A DNA stretch of 23,194 bases from an uncultured Oscillibacter sp. (GTDB taxonomy: Bacteria > Bacillota > Clostridia > Oscillospirales > Oscillospiraceae), in NCBI GenBank assembly GCA_900551885.1, contig URXS01000022.1:1-23194 (forward strand), read 5' to 3'. A model generated the notes under the pieces. That model did not search any database and was not told where the DNA came from. It saw only the letters and a list, made by a program, of their open reading frames with translations. This document shows, piece by piece, positions 14,913 to 22,881 of this stretch (positions are counted from its first letter, which is position 1; every line of letters starts with the position of its first letter). Both the position numbers and the translations under genes were made by a program.

Positions 14913-15323
14913 ATGGTCAGATTGATTATGGGCGTGAAGGGTTCCGGCAAGACCAAACAGCTCATCGAACTGATTAACAACGCGGCGAAGGACGAGCCCG
15001 GCAACGTGGTATGCATCGAGGCCAACCGCAATATGACTTATGACATCCACTACCACATCCGCCTGATCGACGCGCAGGAATATAAGCTGAACAATTACGA
15101 TTTGTTCCGCGGCTTTATCAGCGGCTTGTACGCTGGAAACTACGACATCTCCCACGTGTTCATCGACAACCTGTGCAAGACCGTGGGCCAGGATGTGGGC
15201 AAGGAGACCGAGGACTTCCTCAACTGGCTGGATCTGTTCGGTGAGCGCAACAACATCAAGTTCACCGTTACCATCAGCGCCGATATCTCCTCTGCCACCG
15301 ACGGGATGCAGAAATTCCTGTAA
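14913..15323 (+). CDS. Small P-loop ATP-binding protein of unknown function
   Basis: A 136-residue cytoplasmic protein. A Walker A motif GVKGSGKT (G7-T14) opens the protein, and a hydrophobic strand ending in aspartate, HVFID (D85), looks like Walker B. The rest (TYDIHYHIRLIDAQEY, FRGFISGLYAGNYDIS) alternates short strands and helices, as expected for a minimal P-loop domain of thymidine-kinase or ATPase type. No zinc site or extra domain is present. AGGAG at 14899-14903 precedes the start by 9 nt, and a strong terminator follows, so it is monocistronic. I believe similar short proteins are widespread in Clostridia, but no function is known to me. Confidence 0.8.
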   Translation: MVRLIMGVKGSGKTKQLIELINNAAKDEPGNVVCIEANRNMTYDIHYHIRLIDAQEYKLNNYDLFRGFISGLYAGNYDISHVFIDNLCKTVGQDVGKETEDFLNWLDLFGERNNIKFTVTISADISSATDGMQKFL

Positions 15324-15340
15324 TCCCTGCTTGATAGAGA

Positions 15341-15381
15341 AAAAATCGCTCCCGCCTGTTGGCGGGAGCGGTTTTCTTTTT
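15341..15381. terminator. Bidirectional Rho-independent terminator
   Basis: A 10-bp GC stem (15347-15356 with 15361-15370, TGTT loop) has an A-run on its left and TTTTCTTTTTC on its right. It can end both the P-loop gene on the plus strand and the convergent SLH/GH18-like gene on the minus strand. Confidence 0.9.
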
Positions 15382-15401
15382 CGGAGTTTCCAAGGAACTG
15401 C

Positions 15402-16969
15402 TCAATTCAGGCCTTCCAGCAGATCATAGTCCTCGTAGGCGGCCATGGAGCTCAAATCACTGAAGCACAGCTCCTCCACACCGAAGAAGGCCGCCATCCG
15501 GGCCCGCTGGGCCACAGCGGTCCCATCCAGGTACCATGCCACCCGCAGCTCCTCTTCCGACGCGTCCGTCAGGTACGCGCAGGCGTAGCGGCCGGAGTAA
15601 TACTCCTCAGTGAAAAGGGACTGCCGCAGCTCCTGGATCTGGGCGGCAGTCAGCGTGCCCGCCTCTTTTCCGCCGGTCCAGAGGGAGCCAGTGGTGGTCA
15701 GCAGCAAACTCAGCTTCTCTCCGCCCACTTGCTCCTTCAGCTCTGCCAGGGCGTAGTAGACCTCCTCCAGGGGCTCCTGGGGCGCCACGGGGAATCCCTC
15801 CACCTCCTGGACATAGGGTGCCAACCGGGCCACCAGCTTGTCCGCCGCCTGGGCCAGAGCTGCATAATCATAGCCGTCATAGGGCTGGCCGCTCCAGGCG
15901 GGGGCCTCCACCATAACATACAGCAGCTTGTCTCCCAGGGCCTTGTGCAGGGCCTCCACCAAGGTGGTGAAGCTGCGCATCTGCTTCATTCCCAATTGCG
16001 CCACATCCAAAAACAGTCCGTCATAACCGCCCGCCTTTACCGCGTCAGCCAGCAGGGAAACCGTGCTGCCCGCACTGTCCTTCAGCGCGGTGCCCGTGCC
16101 GGAGACATACAGGAGCTGCACCGCTCCGGCGGCCTTTGCCGCGGACCGGACGGCGGAAACCGCTTCGTCCTCCATTGTGGTAATCAGTTTTGTGCCGCCG
16201 GCGTAGATCATCCGCTGGGCCGCCACGGCCACGGTGGTATAGCCGGTCAGGTCCATCAGCCCCTCAGCGGAGGAGACGATTCCCGTCCGCTCCAGGCTGG
16301 CCTGAAAATACTTGTCATACACCCGCATCAGCATCACCGCCGCCTGCTCCCGGGTGGCGGTCTTGTCCGGGGAGAAGGTGGTGTCGGAGGTGCCGCTGAT
16401 CACACCCAGCTCATAGGCCATGGTGATATAGCCCACATTGGTGCTCACATCGGTGAAGGGCTGATCCAGTTCCTGGGTAAGGCCCGCAATAGTGCCGTAG
16501 CCCATGGCCCGCACCAGCATGACAGCCACCTCCTCCCGGGTAATGGCATCATTAGGCCGGAAGGCGTCGGTCTGGTCCGTGACGGCGCCGTGGGCGTAGG
16601 CGGTCTCCACCGCGCTGTAATACCATGCGGAGGTGTCCTGGTTGTCGGTGTAGGACCCGGTTTCGGGCGTCTCCATCTCCCAGCCGAACAGGCGGCACAG
16701 CACCACGGCAAAGGCGCCGCGGGTCATGGAATTTCCAAGGCCAAAGCGGCCCCGGCTGTCTCCCTGAAACAGCCCCAGCTCCCCGGCCCGGCGGATCTCA
16801 TCCGCCGCCCAGTGGGTGGCGGGCACGTCGGAAAAGCCGGTGGAGGCAGCCGCCGCAGGCAGCGGCCAAGGGCAGGGACAGGCCCCTGACCAAGGGGCAG
16901 CGGCAGCGCCGCCAGCAGCAAAGCACACAGCAGGGCGCAGGAACACAGGCGTTGCAACCTTCGTTTCAT
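15402..16969 (-). CDS. SLH-domain protein with C-terminal GH18-like domain; apparent frameshift at signal peptide
   Basis: The main frame runs from 16946 to 15402. It contains three N-terminal SLH motifs (TGFSDVPATHWAADEI, YTDNQDTSAWYYSAVE, PFTDVSTNVGYITMAYE) and a region of about 330 residues resembling glycoside hydrolase 18 barrels (GYDGLFLDVAQ, LLYVMVEAPAW, YDYAALAQAADKLV, VAWYLDG). That frame lacks a signal peptide and a ribosome site. A proper export signal, MKRRLQRLCSCALLCALLLAALPLP, starts at 16969 in another frame, with AAAGGAG upstream. One missing base between about 16894 and 16844 would join them; G4 and C4 runs (16894-16897, 16883-16886) are likely places. It is either a sequencing error or a disrupted or phase-variable gene. 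The GH18 catalytic glutamate position is Ala (codon 15999-16001), so binding rather than hydrolysis is likely. Confidence 0.8.
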
Positions 16970-17061
16970 GTTGATTTCATTCGCTCCTTTGTTCATATTT
17001 TGGCCTCGCCGGGGCGAAAATCCGCCTTTCCCGGCACTTCAGGGGCCATAATACAGCGGCT

Positions 17062-17090
17062 ATTGTAACAGAATCCTCCACCATAGTCAA
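17062..17090 (-). promoter_or_regulatory. Sigma-A-type promoter of the SLH/GH18-like gene
   Basis: On the minus strand TTGACT (17090-17085), 17-nt spacer and TACAAT (17067-17062). It lies about 93 nt upstream of the signal-peptide start at 16969, supporting that start over 16946. Confidence 0.8.
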
Positions 17091-17150
17091 ATCAACCCTG
17101 TCGAATCCCGCCTCCGCAGGATCAAAAAACGCCACCATCCAGAATTTTTC

Positions 17151-17179
17151 TTTACCTTTCACATCTTGCCTGCTATAAT
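17151..17179 (+). promoter_or_regulatory. Sigma-A-type promoter of the recJ-rel operon
   Basis: TTTACC (17151-17156), 17-nt spacer and a perfect TATAAT (17174-17179) preceded by TGC, an extended -10. It diverges from the SLH/GH18-like promoter about 60 nt away. Confidence 0.82.
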
Positions 17180-17235
17180 AGGTTAGTTATTATGGATTAC
17201 TATGACTGTCTGCCTGCGGAAAGGAGGGGACGTCT

Positions 17236-19332
17236 TTGAAATTCAAGAAGTGGAACATCGGCGCCCCTGCGGCGGCAGACGTGGACCGGCTGCAAAGCGC
17301 CGGCTACCCCTATCTGCTGTCCACGGTGCTGGCGGCCCGAGGCGTCACCACGGCGGAGGACGCCGCAGCCGCCCTGGAGCGGGAGCGGAGCCTGTCCCTG
17401 TCCCCCATGCTGATGCAGGATATGGATAAGGCCGTGGCCCGGATCCAGCGGGCCCTCAGCGATGGGGAGACCATCGCCGTCTTCGGCGACTATGACGTGG
17501 ACGGCATCACCTCTACGGTGCTGCTGATGGACTATCTCCGCCGCTGCGGCGCCCACTGCCTGCGGTATATCCCCCGCCGGGTGGAGGACGGCTACGGCCT
17601 CAGCCGGGATGCCATCCAGTCCCTGCGGGACCGGGGCGCCACGCTGATGATCACCGTGGACTGCGGCATTACCGGCAATGAGGAGGTGGCCTTTGCCGCC
17701 TCCCTGGGTATGGATGTGGTGGTGACGGACCATCATGAGTGCAAGGAGACCCTGCCCGCCGCCGTGGCGGTGGTGGACCCCCACCGGCCGGACTGCCCCT
17801 ATCCCTTCAAGCATCTGGCCGGGGTGGGCGTGGCGCTGAAGCTGGTGCTGGCCCTGGGTGGCCGCAGCCGGGAGGAAGCCCTCTTCGCCCGGTACTGCAC
17901 CCTGGCCGCCATCGGCACCATCGCCGATGTCATGCGGATGGAGGGGGAGAACCGCACCATCGTCTACTGCGGCCTGAAGGCCCTGCCCCACACGGACTTT
18001 GTGGGCATCCACGCCCTGCTGCGGGAGGCGGGCCTGGCCGGCAAGCCGGTGTCCTCCATTCAGATCGGCTTCGTGCTCTCGCCCCGGATCAACGCCGCCG
18101 GCCGCATGGGTGCGGCGGATCTGGCCGCGGACCTGCTGGAGACCGACGATCCCGCCCGGGCGGAAGAACTGGCCCGGCAGTTGTGCCAGTTGAACCGGGA
18201 GCGGCAGATGGTGGAACAGGCCATCTGCGCCGACGCTACCGAGAAAATCGAACACCTTCCCAGCGAAGAACGCAGCGCCCTGGTCCTCTCCAGTGAGCAC
18301 TGGCACCAGGGCGTGGTGGGCATCGTGGCCTCCCGCCTCAGTGAGAAGTACGCCTGCCCCAGCTTTATGATCCACCTGAAGGATGGCACCGGCAAGGGCT
18401 CCTGCCGCTCCTACGGCGGGTTCAACCTGTTCGCGGCGCTGGAGTCCTGCTCCGACCTGCTGGAGGGCTTTGGCGGCCATGAGCTGGCCGCCGGCTTCAC
18501 CATTCAAGAGAGCAACATCGACGCCTTCCGCACCCGGATGAACCGCTATGTCCGCACCGCCTCCGGCGGCGAGCGGCCGGTGGCCTCCCTGGACGTGGAC
18601 GCCGCCATCACCTCTCCTGCCGCCGTGACACTGGCGGAGGTAGAACAGTTGGACCAGTTGGAGCCCTATGGCTCCGGGAATCCCCGGCCTGTGTTCGCCC
18701 TGCTGGGCGCCACGGTGGATTCCCTCCAGTCCGTGGGCCAGGGCAAACACCTGAAGCTGCGCCTGTCCAAGGGCGCCACCCGGTTCGACGCCATCTTCTT
18801 CTCCATGACGGAGTCGGAGTGCGGCGTGATCGCCGGTATGCGGGTGGATGCCGCCTTCTATCTCCAGGCCAACACCTTCCGGGGCACCACCACGCTGCAA
18901 TTGCAGCTCATCGACCTGCGCCCCTCCCTGACCCCCAGCCGCCACGAGGCGGCGGACCTGGAGCTGATTGACCGCCTGGTGGCGGGCGAGACGCTGACCA
19001 GCCAGGAAAAGGCCCGGCTGTGGGCCTCCCGGGGGCAGTTTGCCGCCTGCTGGACCGCTCTGGAGCGGCAGTTGCGGCAGGGGAAGGCGGAGGAAAACGC
19101 CCTGCCCTTCCTGCGGCGGCTGTCGGTGCTCTCCGGCGGCTGCGAGAGCTTTCTCCGGTCCGCCCTGGCCCTGGTGGTATTCCAGGAGCGGGGGCTGATC
19201 TCCCTGAACCGGGAGGGCGACCGGATGCGCCTGTGCCTGAATCCCACCCAGGGGAAGGTGGATCTGTTCGCCTGCCCCTATCTTTCCCGGTTGCGGCCAG
19301 CTACCGGGGAGCCAAGAGGTGACCGCCCATGA
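17236..19332 (+). CDS. recJ: Single-stranded-DNA-specific 5'-3' exonuclease RecJ
   Basis: A 698-residue DHH-family nuclease acting in RecF-pathway repair and mismatch repair. Metal-binding motifs are visible: GDYDVDG (D85, D87, D89), TVDCG (D142) and TDHHE (D165-H167). The DHHA1 domain carries the glycine-rich GGHELAAGF near residue 413, and an OB-fold region with DQLEPYGSGNPRPVF follows. About 130 further C-terminal residues exceed E. coli RecJ but are normal for Firmicutes, whose RecJ is longer. The start is a TTG at 17236, 6 nt after AAGGAGGGG; no in-frame ATG gives the expected N-terminus. Its stop overlaps the rel start by 4 nt (ATGA), so the two are coupled. Confidence 0.96.
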   Translation: MKFKKWNIGAPAAADVDRLQSAGYPYLLSTVLAARGVTTAEDAAAALERERSLSLSPMLMQDMDKAVARIQRALSDGETIAVFGDYDVDGITSTVLLMDYLRRCGAHCLRYIPRRVEDGYGLSRDAIQSLRDRGATLMITVDCGITGNEEVAFAASLGMDVVVTDHHECKETLPAAVAVVDPHRPDCPYPFKHLAGVGVALKLVLALGGRSREEALFARYCTLAAIGTIADVMRMEGENRTIVYCGLKALPHTDFVGIHALLREAGLAGKPVSSIQIGFVLSPRINAAGRMGAADLAADLLETDDPARAEELARQLCQLNRERQMVEQAICADATEKIEHLPSEERSALVLSSEHWHQGVVGIVASRLSEKYACPSFMIHLKDGTGKGSCRSYGGFNLFAALESCSDLLEGFGGHELAAGFTIQESNIDAFRTRMNRYVRTASGGERPVASLDVDAAITSPAAVTLAEVEQLDQLEPYGSGNPRPVFALLGATVDSLQSVGQGKHLKLRLSKGATRFDAIFFSMTESECGVIAGMRVDAAFYLQANTFRGTTTLQLQLIDLRPSLTPSRHEAADLELIDRLVAGETLTSQEKARLWASRGQFAACWTALERQLRQGKAEENALPFLRRLSVLSGGCESFLRSALALVVFQERGLISLNREGDRMRLCLNPTQGKVDLFACPYLSRLRPATGEPRGDRP

Positions 19333-21536
19333 CCATTCAAGAACAATATGAAAACCTGGTAAAAACCGTCCGGGGATACAACCCCTCCGCCGATTTCGAC
19401 CAGATCCGCGCCGCCTTTGAATTCGCCCAGAAGGCCCACGAGGGCCAGAAGCGCAAAAGCGGCGAGCCCTATATCATCCACCCGCTGGCGGTGGCCCAGA
19501 TCGTGGCGGAGGAGCTGAAGCTGGACTCCGAGTCCATTATGGCCGCCCTGCTCCACGACGTCATCGAAGACACCCCCGCCACCCACGAGCAGATCAGTAA
19601 ACTCTTCTCGCCCACCATTGCCGACCTGGTGGAAGGAGTCAGCAAACTGACCCGGATCCAGTACGCCACCAAGGAAGACGAGCAGATGGAGAACCTGCGG
19701 AAGATGCTCATCGCCATGAGCAAGGACATCCGGGTGATCCTGATCAAGATCTCTGACCGGCTCCACAACATGCGGACCATGGAGTATCAGTCTCCCGCCA
19801 AGCAGAAGCAGAAGTCCCTGGAGACCATGGAGATCTACGCCCCCATCTCCCACCGGCTGGGCATGCAGCGGATCAAATGGGAGCTGGAGGACCTGTCCTT
19901 AAAATACCTGGACCCCATCGGCTACCAGGAGATCGTCTCCAAGCTGGACGCCAAGCGCCAGGAATACGAGGCCTTCATGCAGCGGACCCAGGTCCAGATC
20001 GACGACCGGCTCAACGAACTGGGCATCCAGCACATCGTCTACGGACGCATGAAGCACCCCTACTCCATCTACCGGAAGATGTTCAACCAGAACAAGTCCC
20101 TGGACGAGATCTTCGACCTGTTCGCCTTCCGGGTGATCGTGGAGAACGTGGGGGACTGCTACAACGTGCTGGGTGTCATCCACGACATCTACAAGCCCAT
20201 CCTGGGCCGGTTCAAGGATTATATCGGCACCCCCAAGCCCAACGGCTACCAGTCCCTGCACACCACCGTCATGGGCACCGACGGCATCCCCTTCGAGGTG
20301 CAGATCCGCACCCGGGAGATGCACGAGATCGCCGAGTACGGCGTGGCCGCCCACTGGAAATACAAGCAGGGCGGCCAGGGCGCTGGCACCGAGGGGAAGT
20401 ACGAATGGGTCCGCCGCCTGCTGGAGAACCAGGAGGGCGCCGACGCCGAGGACTATATCCACTCTCTGAAGGTGGATATGTTCGCCGACGAGGTCTTCGT
20501 CTTCACCCCCAACGGCGACGTGCAGAACCTGCCCGCCGGCGCCACTCCCATTGACTTCGCCTATGCCATCCACTCCGCCGTGGGCAATCACATGGTGGGT
20601 GCCAAGGTCAACGGCCGCATCGTCACCTTTGACCATGTGCTGAAAAACGGCGACATCGTGGAGATCATGACCTCCAAGGCCGCCAAGGGTCCCAGCCGGG
20701 ACTGGATGAAGATCGCCAAGTCCAGCGAGGCCCGCAGCAAGATCCGCCAGTGGTTCAAGAAGGAGCGCAAGGAGGAGAACATCGCCAATGGCCGCTCCGC
20801 CTTTGAGGCCGAGCTGAAGCACTGCGGCATCCCCATGAAGGACGTTCTGGACCCGGAGAACCTGCCGGGCCTGCTGAAAAAAGTCACCTACGGCTCTCTG
20901 GATGAAATGTATGCCGCCATCGGCTACGGCGGCTTCTCCGCCCAGAAGGCCGTCAGCCGGATGCACGGAGAGTTGCAGCGGATCGCCAAGCAGCATCAGT
21001 TGGAAAAGCAGGCCACCGTGGCGGTGGAGGGCAAACCGGACCAGACCCGGCCCGCCGTCCCCAAGCGGGTGAAGAGCGAACAGGGCATCATTGTGGAGGG
21101 CCTGGACAACTGCCTGGTGAAGTTCTCCAAGTGCTGCACCCCAGTCCCCGGTGACGACATCATCGGCTTCATCACCCGGGGGTACGGCGTGTCCGTCCAC
21201 CGGTGTGACTGCCCCAACGCCTCTCCGGAGCGCCGCTCCGCCCCCGGCCAGGAGGGCCGGTGGATCAAAGTCTCCTGGGGCACCGACACGCTGGACAGCT
21301 ATCCCACCTCTCTGGAGGTGGTCTGCAAGGACCGGCGGAACCTGCTGCTGGATATCTCCGCGGCATTGTCCACCACCAACACCAACGTATCGGCGCTGAA
21401 TTCCCGCAGTACCGAGGACAACTTTGCCATGATCCACATGGAAATCAAAGTTCGGGACAACGCCCAACTGCTGACGGTGATGAACAAGCTCAACCAGATC
21501 TCCGGTGTGCTGAAGGTGAACCGACCGGCAGGGTGA
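19329..21536 (+). CDS. relA: Bifunctional (p)ppGpp synthetase/hydrolase Rel
   Basis: A 735-residue long-form RSH protein controlling the stringent response. The hydrolase HD domain is intact (H51, HDVIED at 76-81), and the synthetase has RFKD (R294-D297), the RxKD form typical of bifunctional enzymes, followed by YIGTPKPNGYQSLHT. The TGS domain (FVFTPNGDVQNLPAGATPIDFAY) follows near residue 390. The zinc-finger domain keeps C602, C603, H624 and C628, and a C-terminal ACT domain (LLLDISAALSTTNTNVSAL) ends the protein. So both synthesis and degradation of (p)ppGpp, and ribosome sensing, should be functional. It overlaps recJ by 4 nt. The separate apt gene often found between recJ and rel in Firmicutes is missing here. 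Confidence 0.97.
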   Translation: MTIQEQYENLVKTVRGYNPSADFDQIRAAFEFAQKAHEGQKRKSGEPYIIHPLAVAQIVAEELKLDSESIMAALLHDVIEDTPATHEQISKLFSPTIADLVEGVSKLTRIQYATKEDEQMENLRKMLIAMSKDIRVILIKISDRLHNMRTMEYQSPAKQKQKSLETMEIYAPISHRLGMQRIKWELEDLSLKYLDPIGYQEIVSKLDAKRQEYEAFMQRTQVQIDDRLNELGIQHIVYGRMKHPYSIYRKMFNQNKSLDEIFDLFAFRVIVENVGDCYNVLGVIHDIYKPILGRFKDYIGTPKPNGYQSLHTTVMGTDGIPFEVQIRTREMHEIAEYGVAAHWKYKQGGQGAGTEGKYEWVRRLLENQEGADAEDYIHSLKVDMFADEVFVFTPNGDVQNLPAGATPIDFAYAIHSAVGNHMVGAKVNGRIVTFDHVLKNGDIVEIMTSKAAKGPSRDWMKIAKSSEARSKIRQWFKKERKEENIANGRSAFEAELKHCGIPMKDVLDPENLPGLLKKVTYGSLDEMYAAIGYGGFSAQKAVSRMHGELQRIAKQHQLEKQATVAVEGKPDQTRPAVPKRVKSEQGIIVEGLDNCLVKFSKCCTPVPGDDIIGFITRGYGVSVHRCDCPNASPERRSAPGQEGRWIKVSWGTDTLDSYPTSLEVVCKDRRNLLLDISAALSTTNTNVSALNSRSTEDNFAMIHMEIKVRDNAQLLTVMNKLNQISGVLKVNRPAG

Positions 21537-21667
21537 CGGCGTCACAAGCTCCGGATCCTTCCCTTTGCCCTCTCAGGCAAAGGTCACTCCCTCCGCTGCT
21601 CCGCCTTTTTCCTCCGCAAACGCTTCTCTGGTTTGCGTTCGGAGCAGTTTGGAAATCTCCTGTGACC
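21533..21667. other. Structured intergenic element between rel and dtd
   Basis: Several inverted repeats nest in this stretch. The central hairpin has an outer 8-bp stem (21596-21603 with 21640-21647) and an inner 7-bp stem (21615-21621 with 21631-21637). A second hairpin pairs 21562-21569 with 21576-21583. GGTCAC (21582-21587) can close the central hairpin with GTGACC (21662-21667), sharing bases with the second hairpin. A short GTGAC/GTCAC stem overlaps the rel stop (21533-21537, 21541-21545). No T-run follows the stems. It could be a structured RNA on either strand or a small repeat element; I do not recognise a family. Confidence 0.45.
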
Positions 21668-21752
21668 TCCGGCCCCGGCTTTTCAGTCAGACTTTTTTGC
21701 ATGATCAGAGCCGGGACCCTATCTCCATGAAGTGGTTTATAACGGAATTTTC

Positions 21753-21770
21753 TATCCGACCAATCGGATA
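21753..21770. repeat. Perfect 7-bp inverted repeat upstream of dtd
   Basis: TATCCGA (21753-21759) and TCGGATA (21764-21770) flank CCAA. It ends about 20 nt before the dtd start, just before its ribosome site. It may be an operator or a translation-affecting hairpin. The promoter of the dtd operon could not be fixed with confidence. Confidence 0.5.
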
Positions 21771-21790
21771 TACAAAGAGAGGTGCGGCAT

Positions 21791-22234
21791 ATGCGCGCAG
21801 TGGTGACCCGGGTTTCCCGGGCTTCCGTCACCATTGACGGACAGGTCAACGGCCAAATCGGCAGAGGCTTTCTGGTACTGCTGGGGATAGGCCCCCAGGA
21901 CACCGAGGAGGTGGCCCGGAAGCTGGCGGAGAAGATCTGCAACCTGCGGGTCTTTGAGGACGAAAACGGCAAAATGAATCGGAACCTGGAGCAGGTAGGC
22001 GGCGCGCTGCTGGTGGTGAGCCAGTTCACCCTGTACGCCGACACCTCCTCCCGCCGCCCCGGCTTCTCCGGCGCCGCCAAGCCCGACCTGGCCATTCCGC
22101 TTTATGAGCACTTTATGGCCTGCTGCCGGGAGCGGGGCTTTGATGTCCAGCACGGGGAATTCGGCGCCGACATGCAGGTGGACTCCTGCAACGACGGCCC
22201 CGCGACCATTCTCTTTGACACGGACCAGCACTGA
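21791..22234 (+). CDS. dtd: D-aminoacyl-tRNA deacylase
   Basis: A 147-residue protein of normal length that hydrolyses D-amino acids, and glycine mischarged on tRNA-Ala, from tRNA. The family signatures are SQFTLYAD (S77-D84) and the cross-subunit Gly-cisPro loop NDGPATI (134-140). The N-terminus MRAVVTRVSRASVTIDG is standard. The ATG at 21791 is chosen over the GTG at 21782 because AGAGAGG lies at the right distance and the family start fits. It is 29 nt upstream of the hydrolase gene and follows rel after a gap of 254 nt, in the common Firmicute order rel-dtd-MBL-hemZ. Confidence 0.97.
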   Translation: MRAVVTRVSRASVTIDGQVNGQIGRGFLVLLGIGPQDTEEVARKLAEKICNLRVFEDENGKMNRNLEQVGGALLVVSQFTLYADTSSRRPGFSGAAKPDLAIPLYEHFMACCRERGFDVQHGEFGADMQVDSCNDGPATILFDTDQH

Positions 22235-22263
22235 ACCATCACGCTCCGAAGGGAGAACAAGCT

Positions 22264-22881
22264 ATGAAAATCAGCCATCTGTGCGTGGGCCCCATCGGCA
22301 CCAACTGCTATATTCTCTGCCATGAGCAGGTCTGCGCCGTTATCGACCCCGGCGGAGACGCTGACCGGGTGTCCGCCGCCGTGGCGGAGACCGGCTGCGC
22401 CCCCCAGGCCATCCTCCTGACCCACGGCCACTACGACCACACCGGCGCCGTGGCGGCACTGCGGAAGCTGTGGCCGGAGGTACCTGTGTATCTCAACCAC
22501 CGGGACGCCTATGACAGCGACCCCTACCTCTCCCAGCTCTTTCCGCCGGTTCCCGGGGCGATTGACTACGACGAGGGAGACACCCTGGACCTGGGCGGCC
22601 TGACGGTCAGTGTGCTGGCCACTCCCGGCCACTCTGAGGGCTCCGTCACCCTGCGGTGCGGCGACGCCCTGTTCTGCGGAGACACGCTGTTCGCTGGCTC
22701 CTGCGGAAGGACGGACTTCCCTGGCGGCTCCATGGACAAAATCCTGGCCTCCCTGCGGCGGCTGGGGAAGCTGGAGGGAAATCTGGCCGTATACCCTGGC
22801 CACATGGAGTCCACTACCCTGGACCGGGAGCGACGGACCAACCCCTTCCTGCTGCAGGCCCTGGCCGGTGATCGCCCATGA
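22264..22881 (+). CDS. Metallo-beta-lactamase-fold hydrolase (glyoxalase II-like)
   Basis: A 205-residue cytoplasmic hydrolase of the MBL superfamily. The metal motif THGHYDH is at residues 53-59, with further ligands in TPGHSEG, CGDTLFAGSCGRTDFPGG and PGHMEST. Length and FAGSCGRTDFPGG match the small glyoxalase II-like or YqgX/YcbL group rather than true two-domain GloB. The substrate is unknown; thioesters are a reasonable guess. AAGGGAG precedes the start, and its stop overlaps the hemZ start by 4 nt (ATGA), indicating coupling. It is consistently found between dtd and hemZ in Clostridia and Bacilli relatives. Confidence 0.93.
   Translation: MKISHLCVGPIGTNCYILCHEQVCAVIDPGGDADRVSAAVAETGCAPQAILLTHGHYDHTGAVAALRKLWPEVPVYLNHRDAYDSDPYLSQLFPPVPGAIDYDEGDTLDLGGLTVSVLATPGHSEGSVTLRCGDALFCGDTLFAGSCGRTDFPGGSMDKILASLRRLGKLEGNLAVYPGHMESTTLDRERRTNPFLLQALAGDRP

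Noticed and set aside
19899..21545. 548-codon minus-strand frame opposite rel
   Set aside because: Antisense shadow of a gene with intact HD, synthetase, TGS and ACT domains.
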